DNA of 64,000 nt from Azorinus chamasolen. Its lineage: Eukaryota; Mollusca; Bivalvia; Cardiida; Solecurtidae. Below, piece by piece: positions 11,401 to 23,400 of the stretch. A program made the translations under genes and the position numbers. The notes under the pieces are model-generated. The model was not told where the DNA came from. It saw nothing but the letters and a program-made list of their open reading frames with translations, and ran no database searches. Position 1 is the first letter of the stretch; the number at the start of each line of letters is the position of its first letter. Where the stretch lies: contig OY755241.1 in assembly GCA_963576725.1 (NCBI GenBank), positions 24,712,449 through 24,776,448 on the forward strand. Direction: 5' to 3'.

Positions 11401-14400
11401 AATTCCAAAAGCAAACAGAGCAGACCCTGATCAGACGGCTCCTCTAGGAGCCGTCTTATCTGGGTCTACTCTGTTTGCAAATGCATGAAAACACGTTTAT
11501 ATTAGGGAATGGGTTAAACTTACCACTGTCACATGACTTCCGGTAAACTTGAACCTGGTAATCCTGGGTCACTTCTCCGCAGCTGTAGATTGAACACTGT
11601 TGAGTACCTGTAGCATATCTTACAGACTGACATTTGGTGTTCGAGTCACACTCATTTATACAGACTGCCTCTGTCGTCACCAGGGTCCCCATGGTTGCCG
11701 GACACTCGGGCCCAATTTCACAGTTATAACAAGTCTGCATAGTCAAGGTACAGCCTGGAAGGATAGCTTATCAAATTACACTGGGTTTAAACAATGCAGT
11801 CCTGATTCGACCCCGGCCTAAAAGGCAGGTGTAAGCTTAATGCAGGTTAAAAGTAATACAGAAAGCTCATATAGGAGCTTTCTACATTACTTTTCCCTGC
11901 CAGCATTAAGCAACAACCTTTTTAACACTCTTATGTTCAATAAAGAAAGACATATTCTGCTGTGTAGTTACAAAGGGTTGTCTTAACCCTTTCCCTGTTC
12001 TATGTTTGTTTCAAATTTCAATACCAACTGAATATTCATGGACAAAATAGTTATAATGAAAAAAGGAAGGTTGGATATTGTAGCCATTTTAGAAATTAAA
12101 GAACCAAATATATCAAATTATATTAGCAAACAGAGCAGACCCTGATCAGACGGCTCCTGTTTGCCAAGGCAATAAGGTGTCACATGTTAAGCTTTTAGAC
12201 GCAAGAAATAAAGTATTTCATATTCATTATAGATAGAGTATTACATATATGTTTACAAAATAACCCGCTCAACGCTGACATTTCAGAGAGGAATACCTTA
12301 TCATCGTTTAACTACATGTATATTTACACAGTATAAAAAAGGCTTAACCCATTACATCATAGGCTTTTTTAATACAATCTCTTTGAATAAATCTGCCGAA
12401 AAGCAGCATTAATTAGAGAAATGGAACAATTTAGAGTTTTATAGTTTGAAACCATTGTGATAAAAAGAGCATTTGCTCCTTTACGAGCAAATGCTCTTAT
12501 TATCACAATGGTTTCACAAAGTGATTATACAGAGTCGTCGAAAGTCGTCCTTAAGAGGGAATGGGTTAAACTTGCTATCGAGTTTTGAATGACAAACAAT
12601 GCACATCCTGATCAGAGGCTCCTGTAGAAGCAATCTGATCTGCGTCAGTACTGTTTGCAACTAACAAAGCATGTGTATTTCCGCATTCAGAGAGGTTAAG
12701 CATTTGTAAAGTGTTTACCATCTATGCAAGACTTCACGATCCATAAACCTGACGTGCCCGGTATTGATGATGTGCAGTTGTAAAATGCACAGACCCCTGA
12801 GATGTAATAGACAGCTCTACAGCCAGGCATGTCCAGACAATCCTTGATGCATTCATCTATATCCTTCAATCCAGTTTTCTCTTCCATAGAAGTGCAGTTT
12901 GGTTGTCGCGTTGTGAACGCAAACATTTCATACTCAAGACAGTCTGCGTTGGGAAAAAAGGAATAATTATCAAACAGTGTGTACTCAAGACAGTCTGCGT
13001 TAGGAAAAGGAATAATTATCTTAGACAAAATATATATCCGCTGAAAACCTGTTAAGCTTCAACACAAAAGAAAGCTAGGAAGAGAAAGGTTGGAAATTGG
13101 AGATAATTTGGGAAAAACGGAGGAGCTAGGGTTATGGCTTGTGTGTGCCACAAACAGTTTATGCAGTAGAACCCCTCTAATGCGACCAATTAAAAAAGAA
13201 CCATAGCTAACTTTGTAAGCAGGTGGTTGCTTAGTACAGGAGGAAAGTTATGCAGAAAACTCTTATAGGAGCTTTCTGCATAACATTCGTCCAGCATAAA
13301 GCTACCACCTGTCTCTGCCACCCAGAATTATGCCCCCTTCCATTTAGTGGTCGCATTAGAGGGTTTTACTGTATATGATGAAATCTACCAATTAACTGCT
13401 TAATATTCATGTAACAAATAACAACATAACAAATATATCAAAATCAGAGCAACAGATAAAAACAATCTTCATTTCTCCACCAAACACTCTGAGAATCGAC
13501 TTGAAGAACATAGGGTTTGGTGGAGAAATTCATTCAGCACTGTTGGGGTAGACATAAGAGTTGTACGGGTTGACAGACTCGGCTGTATTTTAGTTTGCTT
13601 TGTATATGGTTTTACGTGCCTTTATATTTAACCCTTCGCTTGCTATTCACGTCAATATACGTAACCTGTAAATAGTGAAGACCCAGATGAGACAGCTCCT
13701 GCAGGGTCTGCACTATTTACAATTTGATTGTGCAACCAATGCATTCCACAGCAGGGATTGCATAGCGAAACACTTGTACACAGTGAAGATATATGTAATT
13801 ATACAACAGGGCATGGGTAAAGAAGGAGATAGGTTTTTTTTAATTCAGCACGATAAAGGTTAAGTCCTATCGTGATGTACAGCTACATAATGTAATAACA
13901 GGTGCAGCAAGATCCCTGTGATGTACAGCTAATTACAGATTCCTGTGATGTACAGCTAATTACAGGTGCAGCAAGATCCCTGTGATGTACAGCTAATTAC
14001 AGGTGGAGGAAGATCCCTTTTTCTCTTTTTTCGAGCTTTGAATCGATTGTAAAAACTCCAGTTCCTACAATCCAGATTACTTACCACTGTTACTCGTCTT
14101 TCTTTTAATGACTGCTCCGACATCGGGGATCAAGGCTAAATCACACTCATAATAGTCGCACTGGTTGTTCAGAGGATCGAACTTGGCGTTTACACAGTCT
14201 GTACACGTGATACTGCAGTCCTGTGAGGACATCACTGACGTTTGAGATTGTTTCGGGATCATGCACTGTGTATCGCAATTCCAGCATGTCTGTGTGTAGT
14301 TTTTTACGACTGTAAAGGAGAGAAACTAAAGCGTTCTTGTAAAAGTTACTGCGAATGTGCATTATTGGGTTGAACCCCTTCCCTCATAGGCTATTTTTAG

Positions 14401-17400
14401 ACCCCTCCCCTCGTAAACTATTTATAGACCCATCCCCTCATAAGCTATTTTTAGACCCATTCCCATTGTATTTTAGTCCCAACCTCTGTGAATAAATCTA
14501 TTGAAAAGGATTACATACTAGAAAATGAATGTTTTAGAAGTGCGTAGTGAGAAAAGCATTGTCCCTATGGAGCAAATGCCCTATTTACCAGCATAGTTCA
14601 AAAAAGCGACTTTTACAGAGGCTTCAATGACGTCACGACAGTAAGAGGGAAATGTTAAACACACGGTAAGTAGTTCTACGATGTGTATGGATTACAAATA
14701 GAGGTATACACATGGTCATTTGGTGTATGAATATTATCCTAGTTCGGATACACACATGGTCCATTTTATATACAGTAAAACCTCTCTAAAACGGCCACTA
14801 AACTGTGTTAATTAGTTGGTATTTAGGACAGGTGGCTGCTTAAAGCAAGGTGAAAGTAAAACAGAACTCTCCCATAGGAACATTCTGTTTTACTTTCACC
14901 TTGCTTTAAGCAGTCACCTGCCTTTAACAAAAAATATTTGATGTAATTTAGTGTCTGTTATACAGATGTTTTACTGTACGCACCTGGTGAAACTAAGGTT
15001 GCTAAGGTCACGTGATGGTCACACGTGATCCACCGAGTTTACAAAGAATCAACTGGTGAACGTAAATAATTTAAGAAGCTGCGTAAATTGCAAATCATTA
15101 ACCCATTTGCTCCCAGTGGATTCTTCCATGCTTACATGTATATATTGGATTAGTCTATCTTTTATCTAAGGGATGTCTGGTCTAAATTTTTGTTTTGTTT
15201 TAAATTGAATTTCCTATCAGCAAACAGCGTAGACTCTGATCAAACGCCGCATTATGCGGCGTCTAATCAAAGTCTACACTGTTTGCTTACGTCCATATAT
15301 GGAATCGTGGGAGCAAATTGGCTAATGAAGATATTAACAGGGTTGGACATGGCGGGTACATGTTACTAGTGGGAAAATCAAGAAGTCCCGGGTCGATGTT
15401 TTCGAATCCCGGTTGGGCCACGTTCAGTTGTCCTGTTACAGTTTGATCCCTGACGAAAATTCGGACCGTGTACATGCATTATTTCATGTGACATCTCTTA
15501 ACCTAAGGATTGGAAATCATATACAATACAACATGTCTATAGTGTCAGTGACCACATACTATATAAATATCAGGGTCTATAAAAGCAGGTGGTTGCTTAA
15601 TGCAGGATAAAAGGAATGCGGAAAAGTCCTAGAAGAGCTTTCTGTATAATGTTTGTCCTGCATTAACATACCATATATCCTAAAAGCATCCAATTAAAAC
15701 TTATATTGTGCGGTCCATGCAGACAGTTTTTACTGTGATTCTACATAGTCTTTACCAGATGTATCCATACACTCGCGGCGAATAAAAGTGAAGTTTGAGT
15801 TCTGCTGACTGTCCAAGCAATCATGGTATTTACACCACGCCTCGTTATTGTTATAACTGACACCCACGCAGTTGTCCATGTCCAAACACCGCTCAACACA
15901 GTAGTCCTCAGACACGCCTCCAAGGTCCGTGGCAAACTCTGCGCACGCGCCCTCATGACCATCAACGGTGAAGATCCGAAAAGTGTTGCAAACTTATGAA
16001 ATGTGAGATAGGAGAAAACATTTTAAATCATCATATAGTAGCGTATCTCTGTAGCTACCACTAAATCAATAGTCATAATAGCCTTTAACCTTTTCCCCCC
16101 ATAAATACGCCTTTGTATACCTTTGCAAACAGAGTAGACCCAGATCAGATGGCGCTTATAGGAGCTGCTCAGTTTGCTTATGATATCGATATGACTCAAC
16201 AGTTTCTGCCATGACCAAAATTCCTGTGTCCATGTGCTATTATAACAAATTAATCTAATCAATATTGATGACGTCATTATTTATGGAGTAAAGGGTTAAA
16301 CGGCGTATAGCTCTAAGCTGCATGATGCAGAATGAAAGAAGTTCAAAAAGCTTCTATAGGATATGAAAAGTATGTATTACGTTCGTCCTTCATTAAACTT
16401 TTACCTGTCTTAAAATTATTCCCTCATATTGACGCCTTTTGACGCATCTGTAAAAGTCACTTTTTTGAAACCATTGTGATAAATAGAGCATTTGCTCCAA
16501 TTCTGACATATTCCTTTTCTCCTGTAAATGCTCCTTTCGATAGATGTATTTAAAAAGGTTTGTATAAAACTAGCCTTTGACGGAATGTGTTAAAACTACA
16601 CACCCATTAGTGGTCGTTATTGAGAGGTTCTGCTGTAAGTATTATATACAGGATCTTGCATAAATACGAATAAAATACTTAGATAAGATGTGAGACGTGG
16701 CGAATTATAACATGCTAGTCGTGGCGGATGATAGTATTCGATCCCTGGTGGAAGGTTAAATGCGAACTGTGGCAGATGATAAATGGCGAGCCTTGCAGGA
16801 GGATTAGATGAAACCCATGACGCAAGATAAGGTGCGAGTCGCGCCAGGAGATTAAATGAAGCCCCTGGTGCAAGATCAGGTGCGAGCCGTGTCAGATGAT
16901 TAGGTAAAGCCCATGGCGCAAGATAAGGTGCGAGCCGCGCCAGAAGATTAGATGAAGCCCATGGCGCAAGATAAGGTGCGAGCCGTGACAGAAAATTAGA
17001 TGACACCCATGGCGCAAGATAGGGTGCGAGCCGTGACAGAAAATTAGATGACACCCATGGCGCAAGATAGGGTGCGAGCCGTGACAGAAAATTAGATGAC
17101 AACCATGGCGCAAGATAAGGTGCGAGCCGTGACGGATGATAAGATGCGAGCCGTGGTGGATGGTAAGATGCGAAGTGTGACAGATTATAGAATTGCGAGT
17201 CATAGCGAATGATAAAATTCGAACCATGGAAGAAGACAATGTGGTCGATGATAAAATGGGATCTGTAGTGGGTGACCAAACGATGTGAGCTGTGGCGGAT
17301 GATAAAATGAGAGGCGTGAGCTGGTTAACCCTACTCCTGCTGAAACAATAAAGTCGCTAAAACCCTGACATGTTGCCCATTTTCTTATTTACTTAATGTG

Positions 17401-20400
17401 ATAAATAGAGCATTTGCTGCTATAGGAGCGGATGCTGTATTTTTATTACAATGATTTCAAAAAGTTACTTTTACCGATTCGTAAAAAGGTGTCAATATGA
17501 GAGAATGGGTCAAAGCTTACATGAGAAGATTGGACGCTTTTATCAAAGTATAGCCCCTTTGTCTTCGAATTTTGTTTCATTTTGGCCATAATGTTTCACC
17601 TTTCAGATTGATTGTTACGCACGAGCGTAAGTGCGTATCGCTAGATATGCCCCTGTTATGTCATCATGGATATCAATCAGATAACTTTTCTAAATGGCAT
17701 ATTAACACGAGAATTTTTGCCAATGCAGAAACTGTAGAATCAGATCTATATTATTACATAGGCAAACACAGCAGACCCCGGTCAGACGGCTACTGTTTGC
17801 AAAGGAGTGGAAAGGCTTATTTATCGAGTAAAGAGCTATACATGGCGATGCCTTAATTATACTCTATATAAAGACGCATTTAAACGCATTTGCACACAGA
17901 GTAGGCCCAGATTAGACGGCGCTTGTAGGAGCAATCTGATCAGGGTCTGCTCATTTTACTTATGGAATTATATAGAACTAACAGCACAAGTTCTGCCATG
18001 GCAAAATAACCATACTGTGTTATGACCTATTATAAGCATTCATCTAATAAATATTCATGATGGCATTAATTCTTGGATAAATACTGTCGAGGTAAAGGGT
18101 TAACTCTTTGCATTGGTGTTAGTGAACAGTGTTCATCCAGATTAGAGGGCTCCAAGAGGATTCTTCTGTTCAGAGTCTGCATTTGTCTGTCATTCAATCT
18201 TCCTCTGGTATACTCGTATGCAAAATGGACTCTACAGTAGAACCTGTCCTAACCGGCCATCAAAATGAGGTCTAATATAGGTCTGTACGGCAGGTTGTAG
18301 CTCAACGCAGGTCAACTGTAATGCAGAAAGCTCCTATTGGAGCTTTCTGCATTACAGTTGCCCTGCATTAAACAACAATCTGCTTTTTAACACTCTTATA
18401 TGCAAGAAATTAATGGCCGCTCAGGACATGACCATCTGTATCGGTTAACACTGATGGATCAGTCCTTTTGTAACACTCAAAGAATAAAGTACCTTGACTG
18501 CATGTTTTCCTGACTGTTACCATGGAGTCATATGGGCGCTGTCGTATTTTAGAGCATTCACTGATCCCGCAAATCCCGTGCGTGCCGTTATATACGGCAA
18601 TATTTGCGGTGTCGGACTGGAGAAGCTGCTCTTTGCAGCTTTCTATTGTTGACAGGTTGATGAAGGCCTGAATGTAGCCCTGGCAGAAGTAGCCCCTATG
18701 GCAGTTCAAACAGGTATGTACGTAGTCTTTGCTACATGTGGAAGCTGTAAAGAAAGATATCAAAGTGATGAAAGTACTGTGAATCAGTTACTTTAAGTTA
18801 TATCAAGCATATTTCCCTACGCAAAATATTGATATAAAAACATCTTTATCCCGTCTTAGAATTATACATGCACGCAAGATGGCATTTATCTGCTGAAATT
18901 GTCGGTGCGTAAGTATATACAGTAGAACCTGTATTAAGCGGTCATTCATTTATTGAACTAGGAGTCTTAAAAAGCAGAAGGTTGCTTAATACAGGTCAAG
19001 ATACAAGAGTAATGCAGAAAGCTGCTACAGAATATTTCTGCATTACTTTTTACCTGAAGAAAGCTACAATTTGCCTTAAAACCCATAATAAGACCTCTTG
19101 TTGATGACCGCTTAAGACAGGCTATACCGTAGTAAATTTTCAATCCTGTAGCAAATGTTCATTTTGGGTTTTCAATCTTCCTCTTTCTGGTCTTAACCCT
19201 TCGCGTGCTGAATTTTAAAATACATTTTTCCTTCTTTACCCATGTACTGTTGTATAATTACATATACCTTCACTGTGTATAAGTATTTCGCTGCGAAATC
19301 ACTGCTGTGGAGTGCACTGGTTGCACAATCAACTTGTAAATAGTGCAGACCCAGATGAGACAGCTCCTGCAGGAGCTGTCTCATCTGGGTCTACACTATC
19401 TACAGGTAGGTATATTGCCGTGAATAGCAAGCGAAGGGTTAAAACAAACCATAATGCTGTTAAACAGTTCAGCGTTGCAAGGGTTTACCCGCTCAAGATA
19501 ACCGAGATCTGACTAGCATTTGTAAACAACTCGGATCTAGACACTCGGTCTGTAGTTTCTGAAATAACTGGAACAAATAGGATGTAAGTAAAACATTAAC
19601 AGCCTCATTTTAACAGTTCCGGTTTTGCAGACTTATTTTAACAGTTTAGTGATTTTAGCAGCCTTATTTTAATTGTCCAGTGGTTTAACAGGCTTATTTT
19701 AACAGTTCGGGTTATACAGACTTATTTTAACAGTTCAGCGGTTTTAGCAGCCTTATTTTAACAGTTCAGCGGTTTTAGCAGCCTTATTTTAACAGTTCAG
19801 CGGTTTTAGCAGCCTTATTTTAACAGTTCAGTGGTTTAACAGCCCCATTTTAACAGTTCGGGTTTTACAGACTGATTTTAACTGTTCAGTGGTTTTAGCA
19901 GACTTTTGTTCTGAAAATTGAATACCGCTTAAGCCGGTGCTAGGGGTGTGAGCAGTGTTGCACTTTCAATTACTGCTCATGAACAGACTCAATAAAACCG
20001 AGTCTGCAATTTTCTCCTTTTGTGTTGCAATTTTTGCTTTTGGGGGATCACCTCTCTTCAGAATTTATTTTAACAGTTCAGGGTTTTCGCAGACTTATTT
20101 TCAGAAGGGCTCGATTCTTTTTGACGTTGAAGTTTTCATACCGACGCCTCTTGACGTCTTTAGCTGCCTTTTGAGGCTTTTTGACGCAGCATTTAAACGC
20201 TTTTTGACATTTTTGACGCACTCACAACCAGGAAAGATCCCGATAAACGAACTACAGTAAAACCCCGCTAATGCGACCACCTAAAAGATGTATAATTATG
20301 GGTGCTATATGCAGGTGGTAGCTTAATGCTGGACAAAAGTGATGCAGAAAGCTCATAGGAGCTTTCTGCATTACTTTTGTCCTGCATTAAGCAACCACCT

Positions 20401-23400
20401 GCTGATAAAGACACCAACGTTTATTCATTAAGTGGTCGCATTAGAGGGGTTCTACTGTATTTTAATCATTTCTCTGTTGCATTATTCATATAAGTAATAA
20501 TGAAATCAAACAATCATTAGCTGTTTTTTCAGCGGCTAGCTGTCTATTTTCATTCTTGTTCCGGTTTCCCACCAATCAGGAACTATGTTACATTGTAATT
20601 TGCATATGACCCACTAGTAGGCCCTATTTAGTAGTAAACAGTGCTTTCATTAGTTAATACCTAGTGTTATGCAGGTATATCAACACTTTTTAGTCCAATT
20701 CTAAGCTTGATATACACATATTAAGCCAGCCTAATTCTCAAATGTACTATATCAAAGATGGACACTTTCGGTGAACAAATAATTATTTAATTTATTTAGA
20801 ATTTAAGTTTTCATATAATAATTAGTTATGAACATATGGACTATTAAATATTCTTGTGATAATTAGCTACTTCGCAAGCTGAAACCAAACAATCGATCCA
20901 TATTAACCTAACTACAAGACATTCTGTTATACAGACCTTTTCTATTAACTTCTCAAAACGCCATATACATGTAATACAGAAAGTCACATTTACGCTTATA
21001 TTTAGCATGGAAGGCTGTGGAATGTTCTGTTCTTAAAATAGACGCTACATGGAAATTACCTCGTGATAAAAATAAACGTACACGACGAAGGTAATCCAGG
21101 TCTCCAAAATATGTTGGCATAGTTAAGCAGTTATTTCACAATTCTGCAGTAAGTTGGAAAGTCAAACAAACGGGTTTGTCAAACTACCGGCTCGTCAAAT
21201 TGATATAACATAGTAAAATAAAGCCTGTGTACAGTATAAATTTGCGACATTGTGTCCCTCTTCTATTACGACCACTTAAAACAAGAGCACCCCGCAAGCG
21301 GGTGCAACGCTCGTCTGTCGTCATTGTCAAGATGAACATGCATACTTAAAATGAAGGTTGTAAATAAAAAATTGAAGAAGTTATGTCAATGTTAAGATTT
21401 CGAACGACGACGACAACGACGACGCCGGAGTAACGATAATAGCTCGTGATTTCTTCGAAATAGACGAGTTAAAATGACTAATTGATTGTATACATATTGC
21501 AGGTGGCAGCTCCTAAAGGAGCTTTCTGTTTTACTTTAACATTACCTTTACTGTATTAGCGTTTACATGCTTCGTTAAACATATACGCTACCACCTGACC
21601 GTATTTAAAAGTTTCAATACACTTTTTAGGCAAATGTACCTTTTTGTGAGACCGTTTCATGAAATGTGGACGGTTTGGCTAGCCAAAATAGATATGGATT
21701 TACATAGCATAGGACCAGTGTACTCAATAGTGTACTCTATATAGGTATACTTATTTTAAATTCTGAAGGGAGGTGATCCCCTGAGAGCAAAAATTGCAAC
21801 ACAAAAAGAGAAAATTGCAGACTCGGTTTTATTGAGTCTGTTCATGAACAGTAATTGAAAGTGCAACACTGCTCACGCCCCCCTAGCACCGGCTTAAGCG
21901 GTATTCAATTTTCAGAACAAGAAGTACTGAAATTCATGATCTCAAAGGATCAGAATGTATAACAACACTGAGGATATAAGCGTTACTAGAGTTTAAAGGA
22001 TTAAATAGCCTTTCCACCAGCTCATGTTTTAGGCATCATCATCATCACCATCATCATCATTTAAAAACCAATAATAATACCACCATCTTCTTCATCCAAA
22101 GAACTATAACATGTTATCATAGGTCTTTGCTTCATCGTTTAAGATTTGAATAAAAAGGTATAAATAAAATATCTTTAATAGTAGTATCAAAAAACCCTGT
22201 ATGATGAATTCTCACAAATAAATAATGTTATAATTATTATTAGTAAATAAATAATAATTATTAAAATACCAACAAACTATAACAGTTCCAAACCAATTAT
22301 CGTTCTGATCACCTCATGGTTATAACAGCTTGACGAAACCATTTCCAAACTTTAAAACTTTATTATCAGTTTGGTATCAATTTCAATACCACATGTGATT
22401 ATAAAATCCAGTTTGATTAACCGGTAGTTTGACGAAACCACCATTGTCCGCTGGCAATAATCATATAAAAATTAAGAAGAAATGTTGTTTAATATATTAA
22501 AGAAATGGCATTAACAGTATTAATTACTATCCCCGAGCATAGCACCGAGGTCCCGGGTTGTTGGCTCTCTGTGATATAAATCTACTTACTGAAGGTGATT
22601 GCTATGACTCTATCACCTGGGACTTTGGGCCATGAGAGTAGGCTGAGGTTGCTTTTAGAAATACCTTCGGTTAATTATGTCACGAATGACGACGCACACA
22701 AGTCGATGAATGCGTTGATCTAGGCTAGATAAATACCGTTCTTTAAGTAATTACAGACACTGCACAAACAAAAATTAAATTCCATATGCTTTAAAGTGTA
22801 TTAAATTTGTTATCTTCATATCAATGTAAATATACGCTCTTCAAAATATGAATTAATAAATTATAATAATTTATTCACAGGACTCCGAACGTGCTTCAGT
22901 CATTTTCCGGCGGTCATCCAAAGACACCTTTGCATTGCTGTTGTGGTTGTTTTGCATTTCATGTACATTTTAATAGCGATTTCCTATAAAAGTTACTTGA
23001 AAGTTTTCAATAAGTGTTTCTTCTACTCCACGTTCTTCTTTTCAAACATTATAATCGCCTAAAAAGCAAATTATGCAGACAGACCAATGCTCCGACTCAA
23101 TGCTGTCATTGCTGTATATTTAACCAGCATCTCCTCCGAATTCACTAACAAAAAGACAACCATATAGTATATTGAATGCAATAGAAGATCTATACGCCTT
23201 TTGTTTAAGTCATTTCCAATGCACGAAGCAGCCTCTCACAGATCTAGTTCAGTGAACTATAAAATCGCCAAGCATTGAATTTAATATAGCAGATATTTAA
23301 TACCATTATTGTTTTGTACATTATGTCAATATTTGAATGCCGCTGAATATCTTTTTTTAAAGATATTTTTTGTTAATTAAGGCATATGTACGCAGAATGT

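Larger units (their letters stand above)
19911..21921. mobile_element. 2-kb foldback bounded by inverted 155-165-bp repeats
   Basis: Left arm 19911-20066 (TCTGAAAATTGAATACCGC ... GATCACCTCTCTTCAGAATT) is repeated in inverse at 21757-21921. Each arm contains GCTTAAGCCGGTGCTAGGGG, AATAAAACCGAGTCTGC and a small CAGACTC/GAGTCTG hairpin. No open frame lies between. It may be a transposon or simply two inverted copies of one repeat. Confidence 0.75.

Noticed and set aside
16617..17279. 220-codon minus-strand frame rich in Ser, His and Leu
   Set aside because: It coincides exactly with the 24/48-bp minisatellite and has no counterpart among the module exons.
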